Source: Bacteroidales bacterium
GTDB taxonomy: Bacteria > Bacteroidota > Bacteroidia > Bacteroidales > UBA7960
Length of the DNA stretch: 35,908 bases
Assembly: GCA_003557385.1 (NCBI GenBank)
Contig: PWON01000023.1
Span: 1 to 35,908 of the forward strand
Reading direction: 5' to 3'
Part shown: positions 15,372-24,901 of the stretch, in pieces
How positions within the stretch are numbered: position 1 is the stretch's first letter
Layout of the letters: each line of letters opens with the position of its first letter
Notes under the pieces: generated by a model
What the model was told of the DNA's origin: nothing
Seen by the model: the letters and a program-made list of their open reading frames with translations, nothing else
Databases searched by the model: none
Position numbers and translations under genes: made by a program

Positions 15372-16478
15372 ATGAACCCTACGCGCTGCACCATTGCATT
15401 TCTGATCTTCGGGCTTTTTGCCTGCACACCATCTATACAGGACAAAGCAGATCAGGCTTTCAGAGAAGGATATAAACACCTGCTGGTTATGCATCCCACC
15501 GTGCAAAACCTGGAGCGGGTGATCTTCCTTACCGAAAGCGGGATATTTCCACTGCCCGATGATTACCGTATTGTAGGCGTGTACCACCGGGATGCCCAAT
15601 ACGATTACAGCCGGTCGGACGAATTCATTGCGCGCACAAATCCGGGCAATATGGCATTATATCCTGTTGACGTGCCTATAGACCCTGGCAAACTGTTCAC
15701 GACCAATGCGCTGACCCCGGTATTTGAAGACCTTTTCCGTAAATCGGATGCGGCATTTTTTTTGGGCGGCCCCGACATCCCCCCTGCCACCTATGGCGAT
15801 GCCTTCAACCTGCTAACGGTGGTCACCGATCCGTTCCGTCATTACCTTGAACTGTCCTTTTTGTTTCACCTGGCGGGCGGAAGCCAGGACACCACTTTTG
15901 TGGCCCTGCTTGACGGGGACCCGGGCTATGGCATCCTGGGTATTTGCCTGGGCATGCAATCCATGAATGTAGCTGCCGGCGGGACTCTTGTACAGGACAT
16001 CCCGACAGAGGTATATCAGGTGTTTACGGTCGAAGAAGTGGTTGCACTGGACCCGGACCGGCAACACCGCAATTATTATTCCTATTACCGGCTTGACCCT
16101 GACGTATCAACCCCTTCGTACCACCGCATTTCCATTGACCAACAGAGCCATATGGGCACCATCGCGGGCGGGGAAGGACAAACGCCCCATGTGTTGAGCT
16201 CCCACCATCAGGCCATCAGGGATATGGGCGCAGGTTACCGGGCTACCGCATGGTCGATGGACAAAAAGATCAAAGAAGCCATAGAACACAACGTGTATCC
16301 GCATGTGATCGGCATTCAGTTCCACCCCGAAGTTCCCTACTTGTATGATCCCGAACACAAGCTCATGTTTCGTCCGGGCGAAAAAGGTCAATATGGGTTC
16401 CTGGAAATGCACCCGGGTGCTGAAGGAGCGGATTTTCATTATGCGTTTTGGGCGCATATCGCCGCCATGCTGCAATAA
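15372..16478 (+). CDS. Lipoprotein-like peptidase C26/class I glutamine amidotransferase-fold hydrolase
   Basis: A 368-residue protein of the gamma-glutamyl hydrolase type (peptidase C26, PuuD-like). The catalytic core is intact: LGGPDIPPATYGD (about 131-143, the GGxDxxPxxY signature), nucleophile elbow GICLGMQS with Cys at about 192, and a His/Glu pair in IGIQFHPEV (about H318/E320). A SSHHQAI segment supports a gamma-glutamyl-type substrate pocket. The N-terminus MNPTRCTIAFLIFGLFAC is a signal peptide ending in a lipobox-like LFAC (Cys 18). This predicts a lipoprotein outside the cytoplasm, whereas PuuD-type enzymes are cytoplasmic. It follows the rpmH terminator and has no operon partner. 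Possible substrates are gamma-glutamyl peptides or amides; this is inference. Confidence 0.8.
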   Translation: MNPTRCTIAFLIFGLFACTPSIQDKADQAFREGYKHLLVMHPTVQNLERVIFLTESGIFPLPDDYRIVGVYHRDAQYDYSRSDEFIARTNPGNMALYPVDVPIDPGKLFTTNALTPVFEDLFRKSDAAFFLGGPDIPPATYGDAFNLLTVVTDPFRHYLELSFLFHLAGGSQDTTFVALLDGDPGYGILGICLGMQSMNVAAGGTLVQDIPTEVYQVFTVEEVVALDPDRQHRNYYSYYRLDPDVSTPSYHRISIDQQSHMGTIAGGEGQTPHVLSSHHQAIRDMGAGYRATAWSMDKKIKEAIEHNVYPHVIGIQFHPEVPYLYDPEHKLMFRPGEKGQYGFLEMHPGAEGADFHYAFWAHIAAMLQ

Positions 16479-16493
16479 ACCGTTTACATGACA

Positions 16494-18278
16494 CTACCTT
16501 GTTTTTCGAAGATTTGGTTTCCCGGCCTGGGCAAACAAATAGTCTTTTTGTTGTTTTTTCTGACGATCGGTTTTGGCTGAGAACACCCTTTTGCCGGTAT
16601 AGGGGTCAATGCCTGTATAATACATGGTGGTGGCCAGGGTCATGGGTGTGGGCGTGAACTCCTGCACCTGTTCCGGGTTCAGGCCCATTTGGCGCATCGT
16701 TTTTGCCAGGGCTTCCATATCGCTGTCACGGCTGCCGGGGTGCCCCGATATAAAATACGGGACCATTTGCCATGGCAGGCCTTCCTGCCTGCACACCTTT
16801 TTGAACCGGCTGTAAAAAAGCCCGAAACTTTTGAAGGGAGGTTTTCGCATCATATTCAGCACCGTGTCCTGGGTATGTTCGGGAGCCAGTTTCAAGCGTC
16901 CGGACACATGATGCCGCAGCAACCGGCGGACATATTCATCCAGTCCGTATCGCCGGGTGATCGCAGCAGGCCGGTCTACCAGCATGTCATGCCTTACGCC
17001 ACTGCCAATGGTCACCTTTTTGATCCCGGGTATACCCGATGCACGTTCATACAGACGGATCAACGGATGGTGATCGTATGCCAGGTTTTTACATATGACA
17101 GGATGCAGGCACGAAGGCCTGCGGCAGCTTTTGCATGCCGACAGGTCTTTGCCACCCATTGTATACATGTTTGCGGTAGGGCCGCCCAGGTCACTGATGT
17201 GTCCTGTGAATCCGGGCATCCGGACTATGTTCTCCAGCTCGCCAATAATGGATGATTCAGAACGGCTCACCACATATTTTCCCTGGTGGGCGGCTATCGC
17301 ACAAAAGCTGCATCCGCCAAAACAACCACGGTGCAGGGTTACCGAGTAGCGAATCATCTCATAGGCGGGGATGGGTGCCTTTTTCAGGTATTTCGGATGT
17401 GGCAAACGCGTATATGGCAAATCATAAGGCATGTCTGCCATGTCCTGGCCAGGTGGCGGAAAGGGCGGATTGACCACCAGGTTTTTCGAGCCGTGGGGCT
17501 GTATGAGGCGATCAGGAGACCAGCTGTTGGATGATTCTTCGATGATGCGAAAAGCCCTGGCAAAGTTCCGTGTATCTTCCACGCATTGCTCGTGAGAAGG
17601 CAGGATGGTTTCACCGGTCATTTTCAGAGAAGGCAAAGCCTTTTGTCGATCCCACACAAAGGCCGTTTGCAAAACATTGTGCAGCGAATGAAACGGCACG
17701 CCCCTGGATGTTAACTCAATGATCCGGACAAAGGGCTGTTCACCCATCCCGTATATGAGCATGTCTGCACCACTTTCAATCAACATGGAAGGTTTCACCT
17801 GGTCGCGCCAATAGTCGTAATATGAGAATCTCCGCATGGAGGCTTCCACCCCACCCAACAGGACAGGGATGCCGGGATACAATTGTTTGAGTATGCGTGT
17901 ATACACCACGGATGGCAGGTCGGGGCGGTAGCCCGGGCGGCCTCCGGGGGTATAGGCATCGTTGCTTCGCCGGCGCCTGCGGGCGGTGTAATGGTTCACC
18001 ATGGAATCCATGGCCCCTGCCGTGACTCCAAAAAAGTACCTGGGCGCACCAAGTTTTTTAAAATCACGCAGGTCGTCACGCCAGTTTGGCTGGGGAAGAA
18101 TGGCCACACGCATCCCAAAATGACTTGCAACACGTCCCATTACGGCAACCCCAAACGAGGGGTGGTCGACATATGCATCGCCGGTAACCAGGATAATATC
18201 GGGCTGGTCCCATCCCAGGCGGTCAACCTCTTCTTGGGTAACAGGTAAAAAACGATCCGTGTTTGTGTCGACAGGCAT
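16494..18278 (-). CDS. YgiQ family radical SAM protein
   Basis: Uncharacterised radical-SAM enzyme of the YgiQ family, 594 residues (E. coli YgiQ is longer, mainly at the C-terminus). The N-terminal UPF0313-type domain contains VTGDAYVDHPSFG and VNHYTARRRRRSNDAYTPGG. The radical-SAM motif HRGCFGGCSFCAIAAHQG gives cluster cysteines at about C319/C323/C326. A second cysteine cluster, CKSCRRPSCLHPVICKNL, probably binds another cofactor or a structural metal. EFTPTPMTLATTMYYTG near the end is also typical. Biological function is unknown. It is convergent with the C26 hydrolase (15-nt gap) and divergent from DUF4834. Confidence 0.95.
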   Translation of the reverse strand: MPVDTNTDRFLPVTQEEVDRLGWDQPDIILVTGDAYVDHPSFGVAVMGRVASHFGMRVAILPQPNWRDDLRDFKKLGAPRYFFGVTAGAMDSMVNHYTARRRRRSNDAYTPGGRPGYRPDLPSVVYTRILKQLYPGIPVLLGGVEASMRRFSYYDYWRDQVKPSMLIESGADMLIYGMGEQPFVRIIELTSRGVPFHSLHNVLQTAFVWDRQKALPSLKMTGETILPSHEQCVEDTRNFARAFRIIEESSNSWSPDRLIQPHGSKNLVVNPPFPPPGQDMADMPYDLPYTRLPHPKYLKKAPIPAYEMIRYSVTLHRGCFGGCSFCAIAAHQGKYVVSRSESSIIGELENIVRMPGFTGHISDLGGPTANMYTMGGKDLSACKSCRRPSCLHPVICKNLAYDHHPLIRLYERASGIPGIKKVTIGSGVRHDMLVDRPAAITRRYGLDEYVRRLLRHHVSGRLKLAPEHTQDTVLNMMRKPPFKSFGLFYSRFKKVCRQEGLPWQMVPYFISGHPGSRDSDMEALAKTMRQMGLNPEQVQEFTPTPMTLATTMYYTGIDPYTGKRVFSAKTDRQKKQQKDYLFAQAGKPNLRKTR

Positions 18279-18299
18279 GTGTTCATGTAAAATCCATCA

Positions 18300-18328
18300 C
18301 AAAAATACGCTTTCTCCCGGTGATCAAA
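18300..18328 (-). promoter_or_regulatory. Probable ygiQ promoter
   Basis: On the minus strand TTTG (18325-18328) is followed after 17 nt by TATTTTTG (18300-18307), an exact -7 match with a slightly short spacer. The leader would be roughly 15-20 nt before the ATG at 18278. Confidence 0.55.
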
Positions 18329-18346
18329 AAAACCCCATATTTTTCT

Positions 18347-18354
18347 TACTTTTG
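18347..18354 (+). promoter_or_regulatory. Possible -7 element for the DUF4834–YfhO operon
   Basis: TACTTTTG fits TAnnTTTG and lies about 27 bp before the DUF4834 ATG. I found no TTG at the proper distance upstream. Confidence 0.45.
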
Positions 18355-18380
18355 TTTTTCGCCCGGGAATTAAAAGCGAT

Positions 18381-18647
18381 ATGTTAAGGATCATTGCCAC
18401 GTTTATTTTAATATACCTGATATTCAGGGTTCTGACTGCTTTTGTTTTTCCCCGGATTGCCCGTTGGTACCTGAACCGGTACAAGAAGAAATTCTATCAC
18501 GAAAACCCATGGGCCGCCGAAGCGGAAGAAAAGCGGAAAAAAGAAAACACCTCTCACGCAGGGAAAGATCTACACAGAAAGCCCGACACTGACCGCCTGG
18601 GTGAATACGTCGATTTTGAGGAAATCAAAGACAAGAACGAAAGCTGA
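18381..18647 (+). CDS. DUF4834 family small membrane protein
   Basis: An 88-residue Bacteroidota protein of unknown function. One N-terminal transmembrane helix (MLRIIATFILIYLIFRVLTAFVF) is followed by a basic segment (RWYLNRYKKKF) and a charged, soluble tail ending in GEYVDFEEIKDKNES. The VDFEE(I/V)K tail is the part I associate with DUF4834. It is the first gene of an operon with YfhO (4-nt gap) and a glycosyltransferase. It is a likely small accessory protein of the membrane, possibly for YfhO, but that is inferred only from position. Confidence 0.85.
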   Translation: MLRIIATFILIYLIFRVLTAFVFPRIARWYLNRYKKKFYHENPWAAEAEEKRKKENTSHAGKDLHRKPDTDRLGEYVDFEEIKDKNES

Positions 18648-18651
18648 AACC

Positions 18652-21186
18652 ATGCAAGCCATCAAACGCATCATCCTGAAAAATATCAGGGATAAGACCC
18701 TGGCTCCCTACTTGTCAGCCATCGCCTTGTTTATGTTCATGTCGCTTGTATATGTCAGCCCCGTCCTTGAAGGGCAGCAGCTTCTTCAGCCTGATATTGT
18801 GAACTGGAAGGGTATGGCCGGGGAAATTGTGGAACACAGGGAGGCCACGGGCGAAGAGGCATTGTGGACCAACAGCATGTTTGGCGGGATGCCTGCTTTC
18901 CAGATCTCGGTGCGCTGGGCCAACAACATTGCCAACTGCCTTCATGATATCATGACGCTATGGCTCCCACGGCCGGCCGATATGATATTTCTTTACTTTG
19001 CGGGCTTTTTCATCTTCCTGCTGATGCTGCGGTTCAACCCCTGGATTGCCCTGGCCGGAGCCATTGGTTTTGCCTTGTCGTCATACCATTTTATCATCCT
19101 TGAAGCGGGACACAACTCCAAAGCCGTGGCCATCGGGTATATGGCCCCTGTTTTTGGTGCTGTAATCTATACCTTCCGGGGCTACATATTGACCGGCGGA
19201 TTGTTCTTTGCCATATTCATGGGCTTACAGCTTTTTGCCAATCACTTTCAGATTACCTATTACCTGGGCTTCGTGGTGGCCATCTACGGGTTGTTCCAGT
19301 TCATCGAACATTATAAAAACAAGCGCTTACAGGGGTATTTCAAAAAGCTGGGAGTGCTCGTGGCGGGACTTGTTGTTGCAATCGGGATCAATATAGGGAA
19401 TTTCTGGGGGACCTATTCCTATACATCGGAAACCATGCGGGGTGGAACAGAACTTACCATCAGGGATGAACCTGTTACCAGTGGCCTTGACAAAGAATAC
19501 ATCACGGCCTGGAGTTACGGCATTGGAGAAACCTTCTCGATGCTCATCCCCAATATCAAAGGGGGGGGTACCGGTCCCCTGGGGACCAGTGAAGCGGCCC
19601 TGGAAAAAGCAGATCCGGCGTACAGGAATATCGTGGCCCAGGAAAATCATTACTGGGGTGACCAGCCCTTTACATCAGGACCGGTGTATGTGGGTGCCGT
19701 GGTATTGTTTTTCTTTGTTATTGCCCTGTTTTATATCAGGGGACCACTAAAACGCACCCTGGTTGCGGCCATTATCTTATCGGTGTTGTTGTCGTGGGGA
19801 AAAAACTTCATGCCCCTGACAGAATTCTTCATTGACTACATTCCGGGCTACAATAAATTCAGGGCCGTTTCCATGATCCTGGTAATCGCCGAACTCTGCA
19901 TTCCGGCGCTGGCATTTCTTGGATTATACCATCTGTACAAGCATCCCGGCATCCTTTCCATAAAAAACAAAGCCTTTCTTACTGCTTTGGGGTTGACGGC
20001 AGGCCTGTCGCTCCTGTTTTATGTTGCACCCAGGCTGTTTTTCTCATTTACCAGCCAGATGGAGGCACAAAGCTACGCAGAACTTGCAGCCCGTGAACCC
20101 GGGATGGCCGCCCAGATCAATGAATTCCTGCACAACCTGGAAAAAGCAAGGGTAGCCATATTCAGGTCAGATGCCCTGCGCTCTTTCCTGTTTGCATCCC
20201 TTGCAGCGCTTCTCTGCCTGCTGTTGTCTGCAAAAAAGATCGGCCGGGCTGTTTTTGTTGCCCTGGTGTTGTTGCTGATAACCGCCGACATGTGGCCGGT
20301 AAACCGCCGGTATTTGAACAGGGACAATTTCGAGCACCGGCGCAGGGTCGAAAGGCCTTTCCCGATGCGTACAGCAGATCAGTACATTCTTCAGGACACA
20401 GACCAGTTTCGTGTTCTGGACTTTACCGAGAACACCTTCAACAGCACCAGGACTTCTTTTTACCATCATTCCATCGGGGGCTATCATGGTGCCAAGCTGC
20501 AACGATACCAGGATCTTATTGATTTTCATATCATGGATGAGATGAGGGCCATCCAGGAAATCTTCCGCCAGAGTGATAATGAAGAAGCGGTGCAAAACCG
20601 GTTGCGCGACAAACCGGTGATCAATATGCTGAATACACGGTATATCATATATCACCCGGACGCCGCGCCGGTCAACAACCCCCATGCTGCCGGCAACGCC
20701 TGGCTGGTTCAGGACTATATGCTGGTGGACGACGCTGATGAAGAGATCATGGCACTGAGGGATATCAGGCCTGCTGATATGGCCCTGGTCGACCGGCGCT
20801 TTTCAGGGTACCTGGATGAATTCCATGGAGGACATGACCCTGGGGCCACGATCGAATTAACAGACTACCAACCCAACAGGCTCAGGTATCAATACCGTTC
20901 AGCAAGCAGCCAGCTTGCCCTCTTTTCAGAAATTTTTTATCCGGACGGATGGCAGGTGTATATCAATGGGGAAACCGCTGATCATTTCCGTGCAAATTAC
21001 GTGCTCAGGGCCATGGTGCTGCCGGCGGGAGAATATGCCATTGAGTTCCGGTTCAAACCACGGCCCTATTATACAGGTCGTTACATTGCACTGTTTTTCA
21101 GCGTCCTGCTGGCTGCCGGCATCCTGACCTGTGCCTGGATTAAGATTACGCATGCCATCAGGAAGCATGAGGAGGACAAGGCATGA
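18652..21186 (+). CDS. YfhO family membrane protein
   Basis: Large polytopic membrane protein of 844 residues from the ATG at 18652. The track start at 18601 overlaps DUF4834 and adds residues without similarity. YfhO proteins have a GT-C-like membrane half and a soluble C-terminal domain; several have been linked to lipid-linked glycosylation in Gram-positive bacteria. Here an N-terminal helix precedes YVSPVLEGQQLLQPDIVNWKGM, a conserved YfhO opening. About a dozen helices follow to about residue 560. The tail holds NTRYIIYHPD, SEIFYPDGWQVYINGE and LPAGEYAIEFRF, all typical. One last helix closes the protein. The stop overlaps the glycosyltransferase ATG by 4 nt (ATGA), so the two are coupled and may act on the same glycan. 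Confidence 0.92.
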   Translation: MQAIKRIILKNIRDKTLAPYLSAIALFMFMSLVYVSPVLEGQQLLQPDIVNWKGMAGEIVEHREATGEEALWTNSMFGGMPAFQISVRWANNIANCLHDIMTLWLPRPADMIFLYFAGFFIFLLMLRFNPWIALAGAIGFALSSYHFIILEAGHNSKAVAIGYMAPVFGAVIYTFRGYILTGGLFFAIFMGLQLFANHFQITYYLGFVVAIYGLFQFIEHYKNKRLQGYFKKLGVLVAGLVVAIGINIGNFWGTYSYTSETMRGGTELTIRDEPVTSGLDKEYITAWSYGIGETFSMLIPNIKGGGTGPLGTSEAALEKADPAYRNIVAQENHYWGDQPFTSGPVYVGAVVLFFFVIALFYIRGPLKRTLVAAIILSVLLSWGKNFMPLTEFFIDYIPGYNKFRAVSMILVIAELCIPALAFLGLYHLYKHPGILSIKNKAFLTALGLTAGLSLLFYVAPRLFFSFTSQMEAQSYAELAAREPGMAAQINEFLHNLEKARVAIFRSDALRSFLFASLAALLCLLLSAKKIGRAVFVALVLLLITADMWPVNRRYLNRDNFEHRRRVERPFPMRTADQYILQDTDQFRVLDFTENTFNSTRTSFYHHSIGGYHGAKLQRYQDLIDFHIMDEMRAIQEIFRQSDNEEAVQNRLRDKPVINMLNTRYIIYHPDAAPVNNPHAAGNAWLVQDYMLVDDADEEIMALRDIRPADMALVDRRFSGYLDEFHGGHDPGATIELTDYQPNRLRYQYRSASSQLALFSEIFYPDGWQVYINGETADHFRANYVLRAMVLPAGEYAIEFRFKPRPYYTGRYIALFFSVLLAAGILTCAWIKITHAIRKHEEDKA

Positions 21187-22481
21187 AAAAGGTCCTGATC
21201 ATTTCCTATTACTGGCCACCCGGCACAGGCGCAGGGGTATTCAGGTGGCTGAAGTTCTGCAAATACCTCCGTTCACATGGCTGGGAGCCCGCGGTGTACA
21301 CCCCATTAAACCCCGAGGCCCAGGGCCGGGATACCTCGCTCGAAAAGGACATTCCAAAGGGGATGACGGTCATCAAAAAGCCGATCCGGGAACCATACGC
21401 CCTGTATAAATTGCTGACAGGGCGTAGCCAGAAAGAACGGATTCAGTCTGGGTTTTTAAACGAACAACGCAACCCGGGCAAGGCAGACAGAATTGCCGCC
21501 TGGATCCGGGGAAACTATTTTATCCCGGACGCACGAAAATTCTGGATCAGGCCATCCGTCCGTTTCCTGTCAAAATGGCTCAGCCACAACAAAATGGACG
21601 CCATGGTTTCGACCGGGCCACCACACAGCATGCACATGATCGCCATGGGGCTCAAAGAAAAGCTCGGCCTCCCCTGGCTGGCCGATTTCAGGGACCCCTG
21701 GACCGGGATCGACTTTTACGACAAGCTGATGCCCGGTGAGCGGGCTGACCGCAAGCACCGGCAGATGGAACAAGGAGTGCTTTCGCTCGCCGACAAAGTG
21801 GTGGCTGTAAGCCACGGGATGGCCAGTGAACTGGAAGGAATATGCCATCGAAAGGTGGAGGTGGTCAGCAATGGTTTTGATCCGGACGATTTCAGGGATC
21901 TACCTGAACCGGATCCGCATGAGTTCTGTATTACCCACCTGGGGTCGATGAATGCCGACCGCAACCCGCTGGTCGTGTGGGAGACTTTGTCGCATCTGGT
22001 GTCAGAAGACCCGTTCTTTTCAGAGTACCTTCAGGTCAGGCTGATCGGCAAAACAGATTTCTCAGTGCAGGAAAGCATCAAACAAAACGGGATCATGCAT
22101 CTTGTGGACTTTATCCCCTGCATGCCCCATCAAAAAGCCCTGCAAAAAGCCGCTTCATCGGCCATCCTGTTATTGCCCGTAAACAACACCCCGAATGCCA
22201 GGTCCATAACCACCGGCAAACTATTCGACTACCTGGCGCTGCAAAGGCCTGTTCTGTGTATCGGGCCACCAACAGGCGATGCCGCATCCATCATCAAAGA
22301 AACCCGTAGTGGTACTACAATAGATTTTTACGACAGGCATGCATGCCGCAACTTTTTGCTTAAATCGGCGGAACGGTTCAAAAAAAACCAGTCAAAGCCC
22401 CTCAAGCAGTCTTTCGGACAATTCGACAGGAAAAAGCTTACCAGCCGCATGGCCGGCCTGTTGAATGACATGTGCCGTTGA
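21183..22481 (+). CDS. Glycosyltransferase family 4-like protein
   Basis: GT-B fold glycosyltransferase of 432 residues. The N-terminal domain starts MKKVLIISYYWPPGTGAGVF, the usual first strand and glycine turn. ADFRDPWTGIDFY marks the middle, VVSNGFDPDDF begins the C-terminal domain, and the sugar-nucleotide-binding end is TTGKLFDYLALQRPVLCIGPP, where the E of the usual E-x7-E type motif is not obvious. It is cytoplasmic or membrane-associated. Its start overlaps the yfhO stop, so the partner is likely YfhO. The donor and acceptor sugars cannot be read from sequence. It ends 6 nt from the convergent SLC13 stop, with no visible terminator. Confidence 0.88.
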   Translation: MKKVLIISYYWPPGTGAGVFRWLKFCKYLRSHGWEPAVYTPLNPEAQGRDTSLEKDIPKGMTVIKKPIREPYALYKLLTGRSQKERIQSGFLNEQRNPGKADRIAAWIRGNYFIPDARKFWIRPSVRFLSKWLSHNKMDAMVSTGPPHSMHMIAMGLKEKLGLPWLADFRDPWTGIDFYDKLMPGERADRKHRQMEQGVLSLADKVVAVSHGMASELEGICHRKVEVVSNGFDPDDFRDLPEPDPHEFCITHLGSMNADRNPLVVWETLSHLVSEDPFFSEYLQVRLIGKTDFSVQESIKQNGIMHLVDFIPCMPHQKALQKAASSAILLLPVNNTPNARSITTGKLFDYLALQRPVLCIGPPTGDAASIIKETRSGTTIDFYDRHACRNFLLKSAERFKKNQSKPLKQSFGQFDRKKLTSRMAGLLNDMCR

Positions 22482-22487
22482 TAGTGA

Positions 22488-24296
22488 TCAGAATGGAAAA
22501 TACACAGGAATGAGAAACGTGGCCAGCACCCAGAAAATAAAATTCAGCGGGGCGCCTACCCTCAGGAAATCGGAAAACCTGAATCCACCCACACCGTAAA
22601 TCATCGTGTTGGTCTGATAGCCCACGGGGGTCATAAAACTTGAAGAGGCTGCAAATGCAATGGCCATCAGAAAGGGCCGGGCATCAACCCCCAGTTCCAC
22701 GGAAGCCGCAATGGCAATGGGTGCCAGCAGCACCGCACTGGCATTGTTGCTCATCGATTCGGTAAGCAGGCTGGTTATAATATACAACACCGAAACAATG
22801 GCTGCCGGACCGAGAAAACCAATAATGTCAATCAAAAATACACTGATGAGCTTTGCGGTTCCGCTCACATCCAGGGCAACTCCCAGGCTGATGGCCCCGG
22901 CTAGCAGGAAGATCACTCTCCAGTCGATGGCATGGTAAGCTTCTTCCATGGTAATGCACCGGGTAAGCACCAGGAACATCGATCCCACAATGGCCGCCAT
23001 CATGATGGGCATGATTTCCAGCGAAGCCAGAAGAATCACCCCGACCAGTGTCAGGACAACGGTCAGCATTTTGTCTTTCCGGTATTTGGGCAAATCAACC
23101 TCTGTGACAATCAAAAAGGTGTTGCGGCCACGCAACTCCAGCTGTTGCAGGTTCTGAAGGTGATCTTTTTCCACTTCTATGAGCAGGGTGTCCCCGGCAC
23201 GCAACACTGTGTTGGCCACCTTGTCGCGCATCAGTTCGCCGCGGTGGCGTATGGCCAGTACGGTGGCACCGTATTTCTGGCGAAACGCCAGTTGCTTGAC
23301 CGTTTTCCCTTCAAAGGGGCTGTTGGGTGCAATGACGGCCTCCACGAATACTATGCGGTCATCGCCTTTGTTATCCGCTATTTCTTCTGCAGATTTAAAC
23401 TTGGCATCGCTCTTCAGGATGATCCCTTCTCTCTCCTTAAGGGCTTTGATCTTTTCCACATTGCACCGGACCTTGAGGATGTCGCTTTCTGCCAATACAA
23501 ACTCTTCGGATGGCATGATAAATGTCTGCCCCTGCCGGTTTATCTCCAGGATATCGATATCAAGTTTTTTTACCAGGGGGGACTCCTTAATGGTTTTGCC
23601 TATCGATGGCGCATTCTCCAACAGGACAATTTCTGTTAGGTAATCGCCCATCCCGAACTTCTTCATCAATCCCTCATCTAGACCCCTGTCAGGAATTAAC
23701 CGGATGCCAATCAGCATCATGTACACAAGACCCACGCCGAAAAAAATCAAACCCATCCTGGTCATTTCAAACATGGCAAAAGGTTCCAGGTTATTTTCGG
23801 CAGCGACGCCACTGACCAGGATGTTGGTGGAGGTACCGATCAGTGTGCACACCCCGCCAAACATCGAGGCAAATGAGAGGGGCATCAACATTTTTGCCAC
23901 ACTGAGTTTTGACTGCGCCGCGGCACCAACCAGGATGGGAATAAATATGGCCACCACAGGTGTGTTGTTGATAAAAGCGGAGATGATCCCTACTGTAAGC
24001 ATGGTGGCCAGGATCCCCACCCAAAAATTAAATTTAAACAGCTGGGCAATCCGGTTGCCAATATTCACCACGGCGCCGGATTTAAACAGGGCCGCACTCA
24101 GAATAAACATAAAGGCCACGGTGATGGTGGCAGAGTTGCTGAATCCGGAAACCCCCTGCTGCGGAGTGATCACGCCGCTAAGCACCAAAACCGACATGGC
24201 AACAATGGCCACCACATCGACCGGTATTCGTTCGGTGGCAAACATGACCACCGCAGCAACCAGTACGCATAATACAATAACCACTTCCAGCGTCAT
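22488..24296 (-). CDS. SLC13/DASS family permease with two TrkA-C (RCK_C) domains
   Basis: Inner-membrane sodium-coupled anion permease of 602 residues from the ATG at 24296 (MTLEVVIVLCVLV); the track start at 24314 is a TTG. The arrangement is typical: helices up to about 200, two cytosolic RCK_C domains (about 210-290, YLTEIVLLENAPSIGKTI; about 300-385, VFVEAVIAPNSPFEGKTV), then the second helix bundle. The SNT-type loop is seen in TESMSNNASAVLLAPIA, and the first half has FINNTPVVAIFIPI. Substrates in this group include dicarboxylates, sulfate and other anions; not determined here. The DUF4783 gene lies 58 nt upstream on the same strand and may be co-transcribed. Confidence 0.92.
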   Translation of the reverse strand: MTLEVVIVLCVLVAAVVMFATERIPVDVVAIVAMSVLVLSGVITPQQGVSGFSNSATITVAFMFILSAALFKSGAVVNIGNRIAQLFKFNFWVGILATMLTVGIISAFINNTPVVAIFIPILVGAAAQSKLSVAKMLMPLSFASMFGGVCTLIGTSTNILVSGVAAENNLEPFAMFEMTRMGLIFFGVGLVYMMLIGIRLIPDRGLDEGLMKKFGMGDYLTEIVLLENAPSIGKTIKESPLVKKLDIDILEINRQGQTFIMPSEEFVLAESDILKVRCNVEKIKALKEREGIILKSDAKFKSAEEIADNKGDDRIVFVEAVIAPNSPFEGKTVKQLAFRQKYGATVLAIRHRGELMRDKVANTVLRAGDTLLIEVEKDHLQNLQQLELRGRNTFLIVTEVDLPKYRKDKMLTVVLTLVGVILLASLEIMPIMMAAIVGSMFLVLTRCITMEEAYHAIDWRVIFLLAGAISLGVALDVSGTAKLISVFLIDIIGFLGPAAIVSVLYIITSLLTESMSNNASAVLLAPIAIAASVELGVDARPFLMAIAFAASSSFMTPVGYQTNTMIYGVGGFRFSDFLRVGAPLNFIFWVLATFLIPVYFPF

Positions 24297-24354
24297 CCCG
24301 TCAGCATTTGGCAATGTTGATCAAGGGACTAAAAGTACAAAAAAAAAATATTGC

Positions 24355-24768
24355 CTATTGCAATTCAAACTGGATGTGATGGAGGAAAGAATTCTGGGAA
24401 ATGTTTTTTATCAAAAAGTAACAACGGTAAGTCTGCCCCTCGTTGGTCGTCATACGGCCGATAACGTAAACAGACCCGTCACGCATCGAACCCTGGCGGC
24501 TTACGGCAAAAGTAGCCGGTGAGTTTCGTGAAAAGAAATCCCTGAGGATAATCTCAGTCTGCGACTTGCTGAATGTGCCCTCGGCCCGGGGCATTGACAA
24601 ATCCACATTGGTGCCGAAGAATTTAGCCATATCGCGGGCATTGCCCCGCTCAATGGCACGTGAGATATCCCGCACCATGTGTCCCGTGTCTTGTGCCAGC
24701 ACCCCGGGGACCAGGTTCAGCATCATCAGGAATATGCCAAGTAGTAAAAGACGCCGGGAGATCATCAT
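24355..24768 (-). CDS. DUF4783 family exported protein
   Basis: A 137-residue Bacteroidota protein of unknown function. The N-terminus MMISRRLLLLGIFLMMLNLVPGVLAQ is a signal peptide with a probable cleavage after VLA. The mature part (DISRAIERGNARDMAKFFGTNVDLSMP, then FSKSQTEIILRDFFSRNSP, then a beta-rich GSVYVIGRMTTNEGQTYRCYFLIK) has the shape of an NTF2-like/cone fold and matches the DUF4783 pattern I know. It is probably periplasmic. Two adjacent ATG codons (24768, 24765) are both possible. It precedes the SLC13 permease on the same strand. Its relation to the divergent rlmH is only positional. Confidence 0.85.
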   Translation of the reverse strand: MMISRRLLLLGIFLMMLNLVPGVLAQDTGHMVRDISRAIERGNARDMAKFFGTNVDLSMPRAEGTFSKSQTEIILRDFFSRNSPATFAVSRQGSMRDGSVYVIGRMTTNEGQTYRCYFLIKNISQNSFLHHIQFELQ

Positions 24769-24901
24769 TCACGCAGTCAAGGTTTTTTATATCATGCCGG
24801 TCAATTGACAGACCATCAGGAACAAGCCAAATAAGATTAACAACAAAAATCAAACCAAATTGATGTAAAGGCAACATAAAACGATAAAAAATAAAAAAAC
24901 C

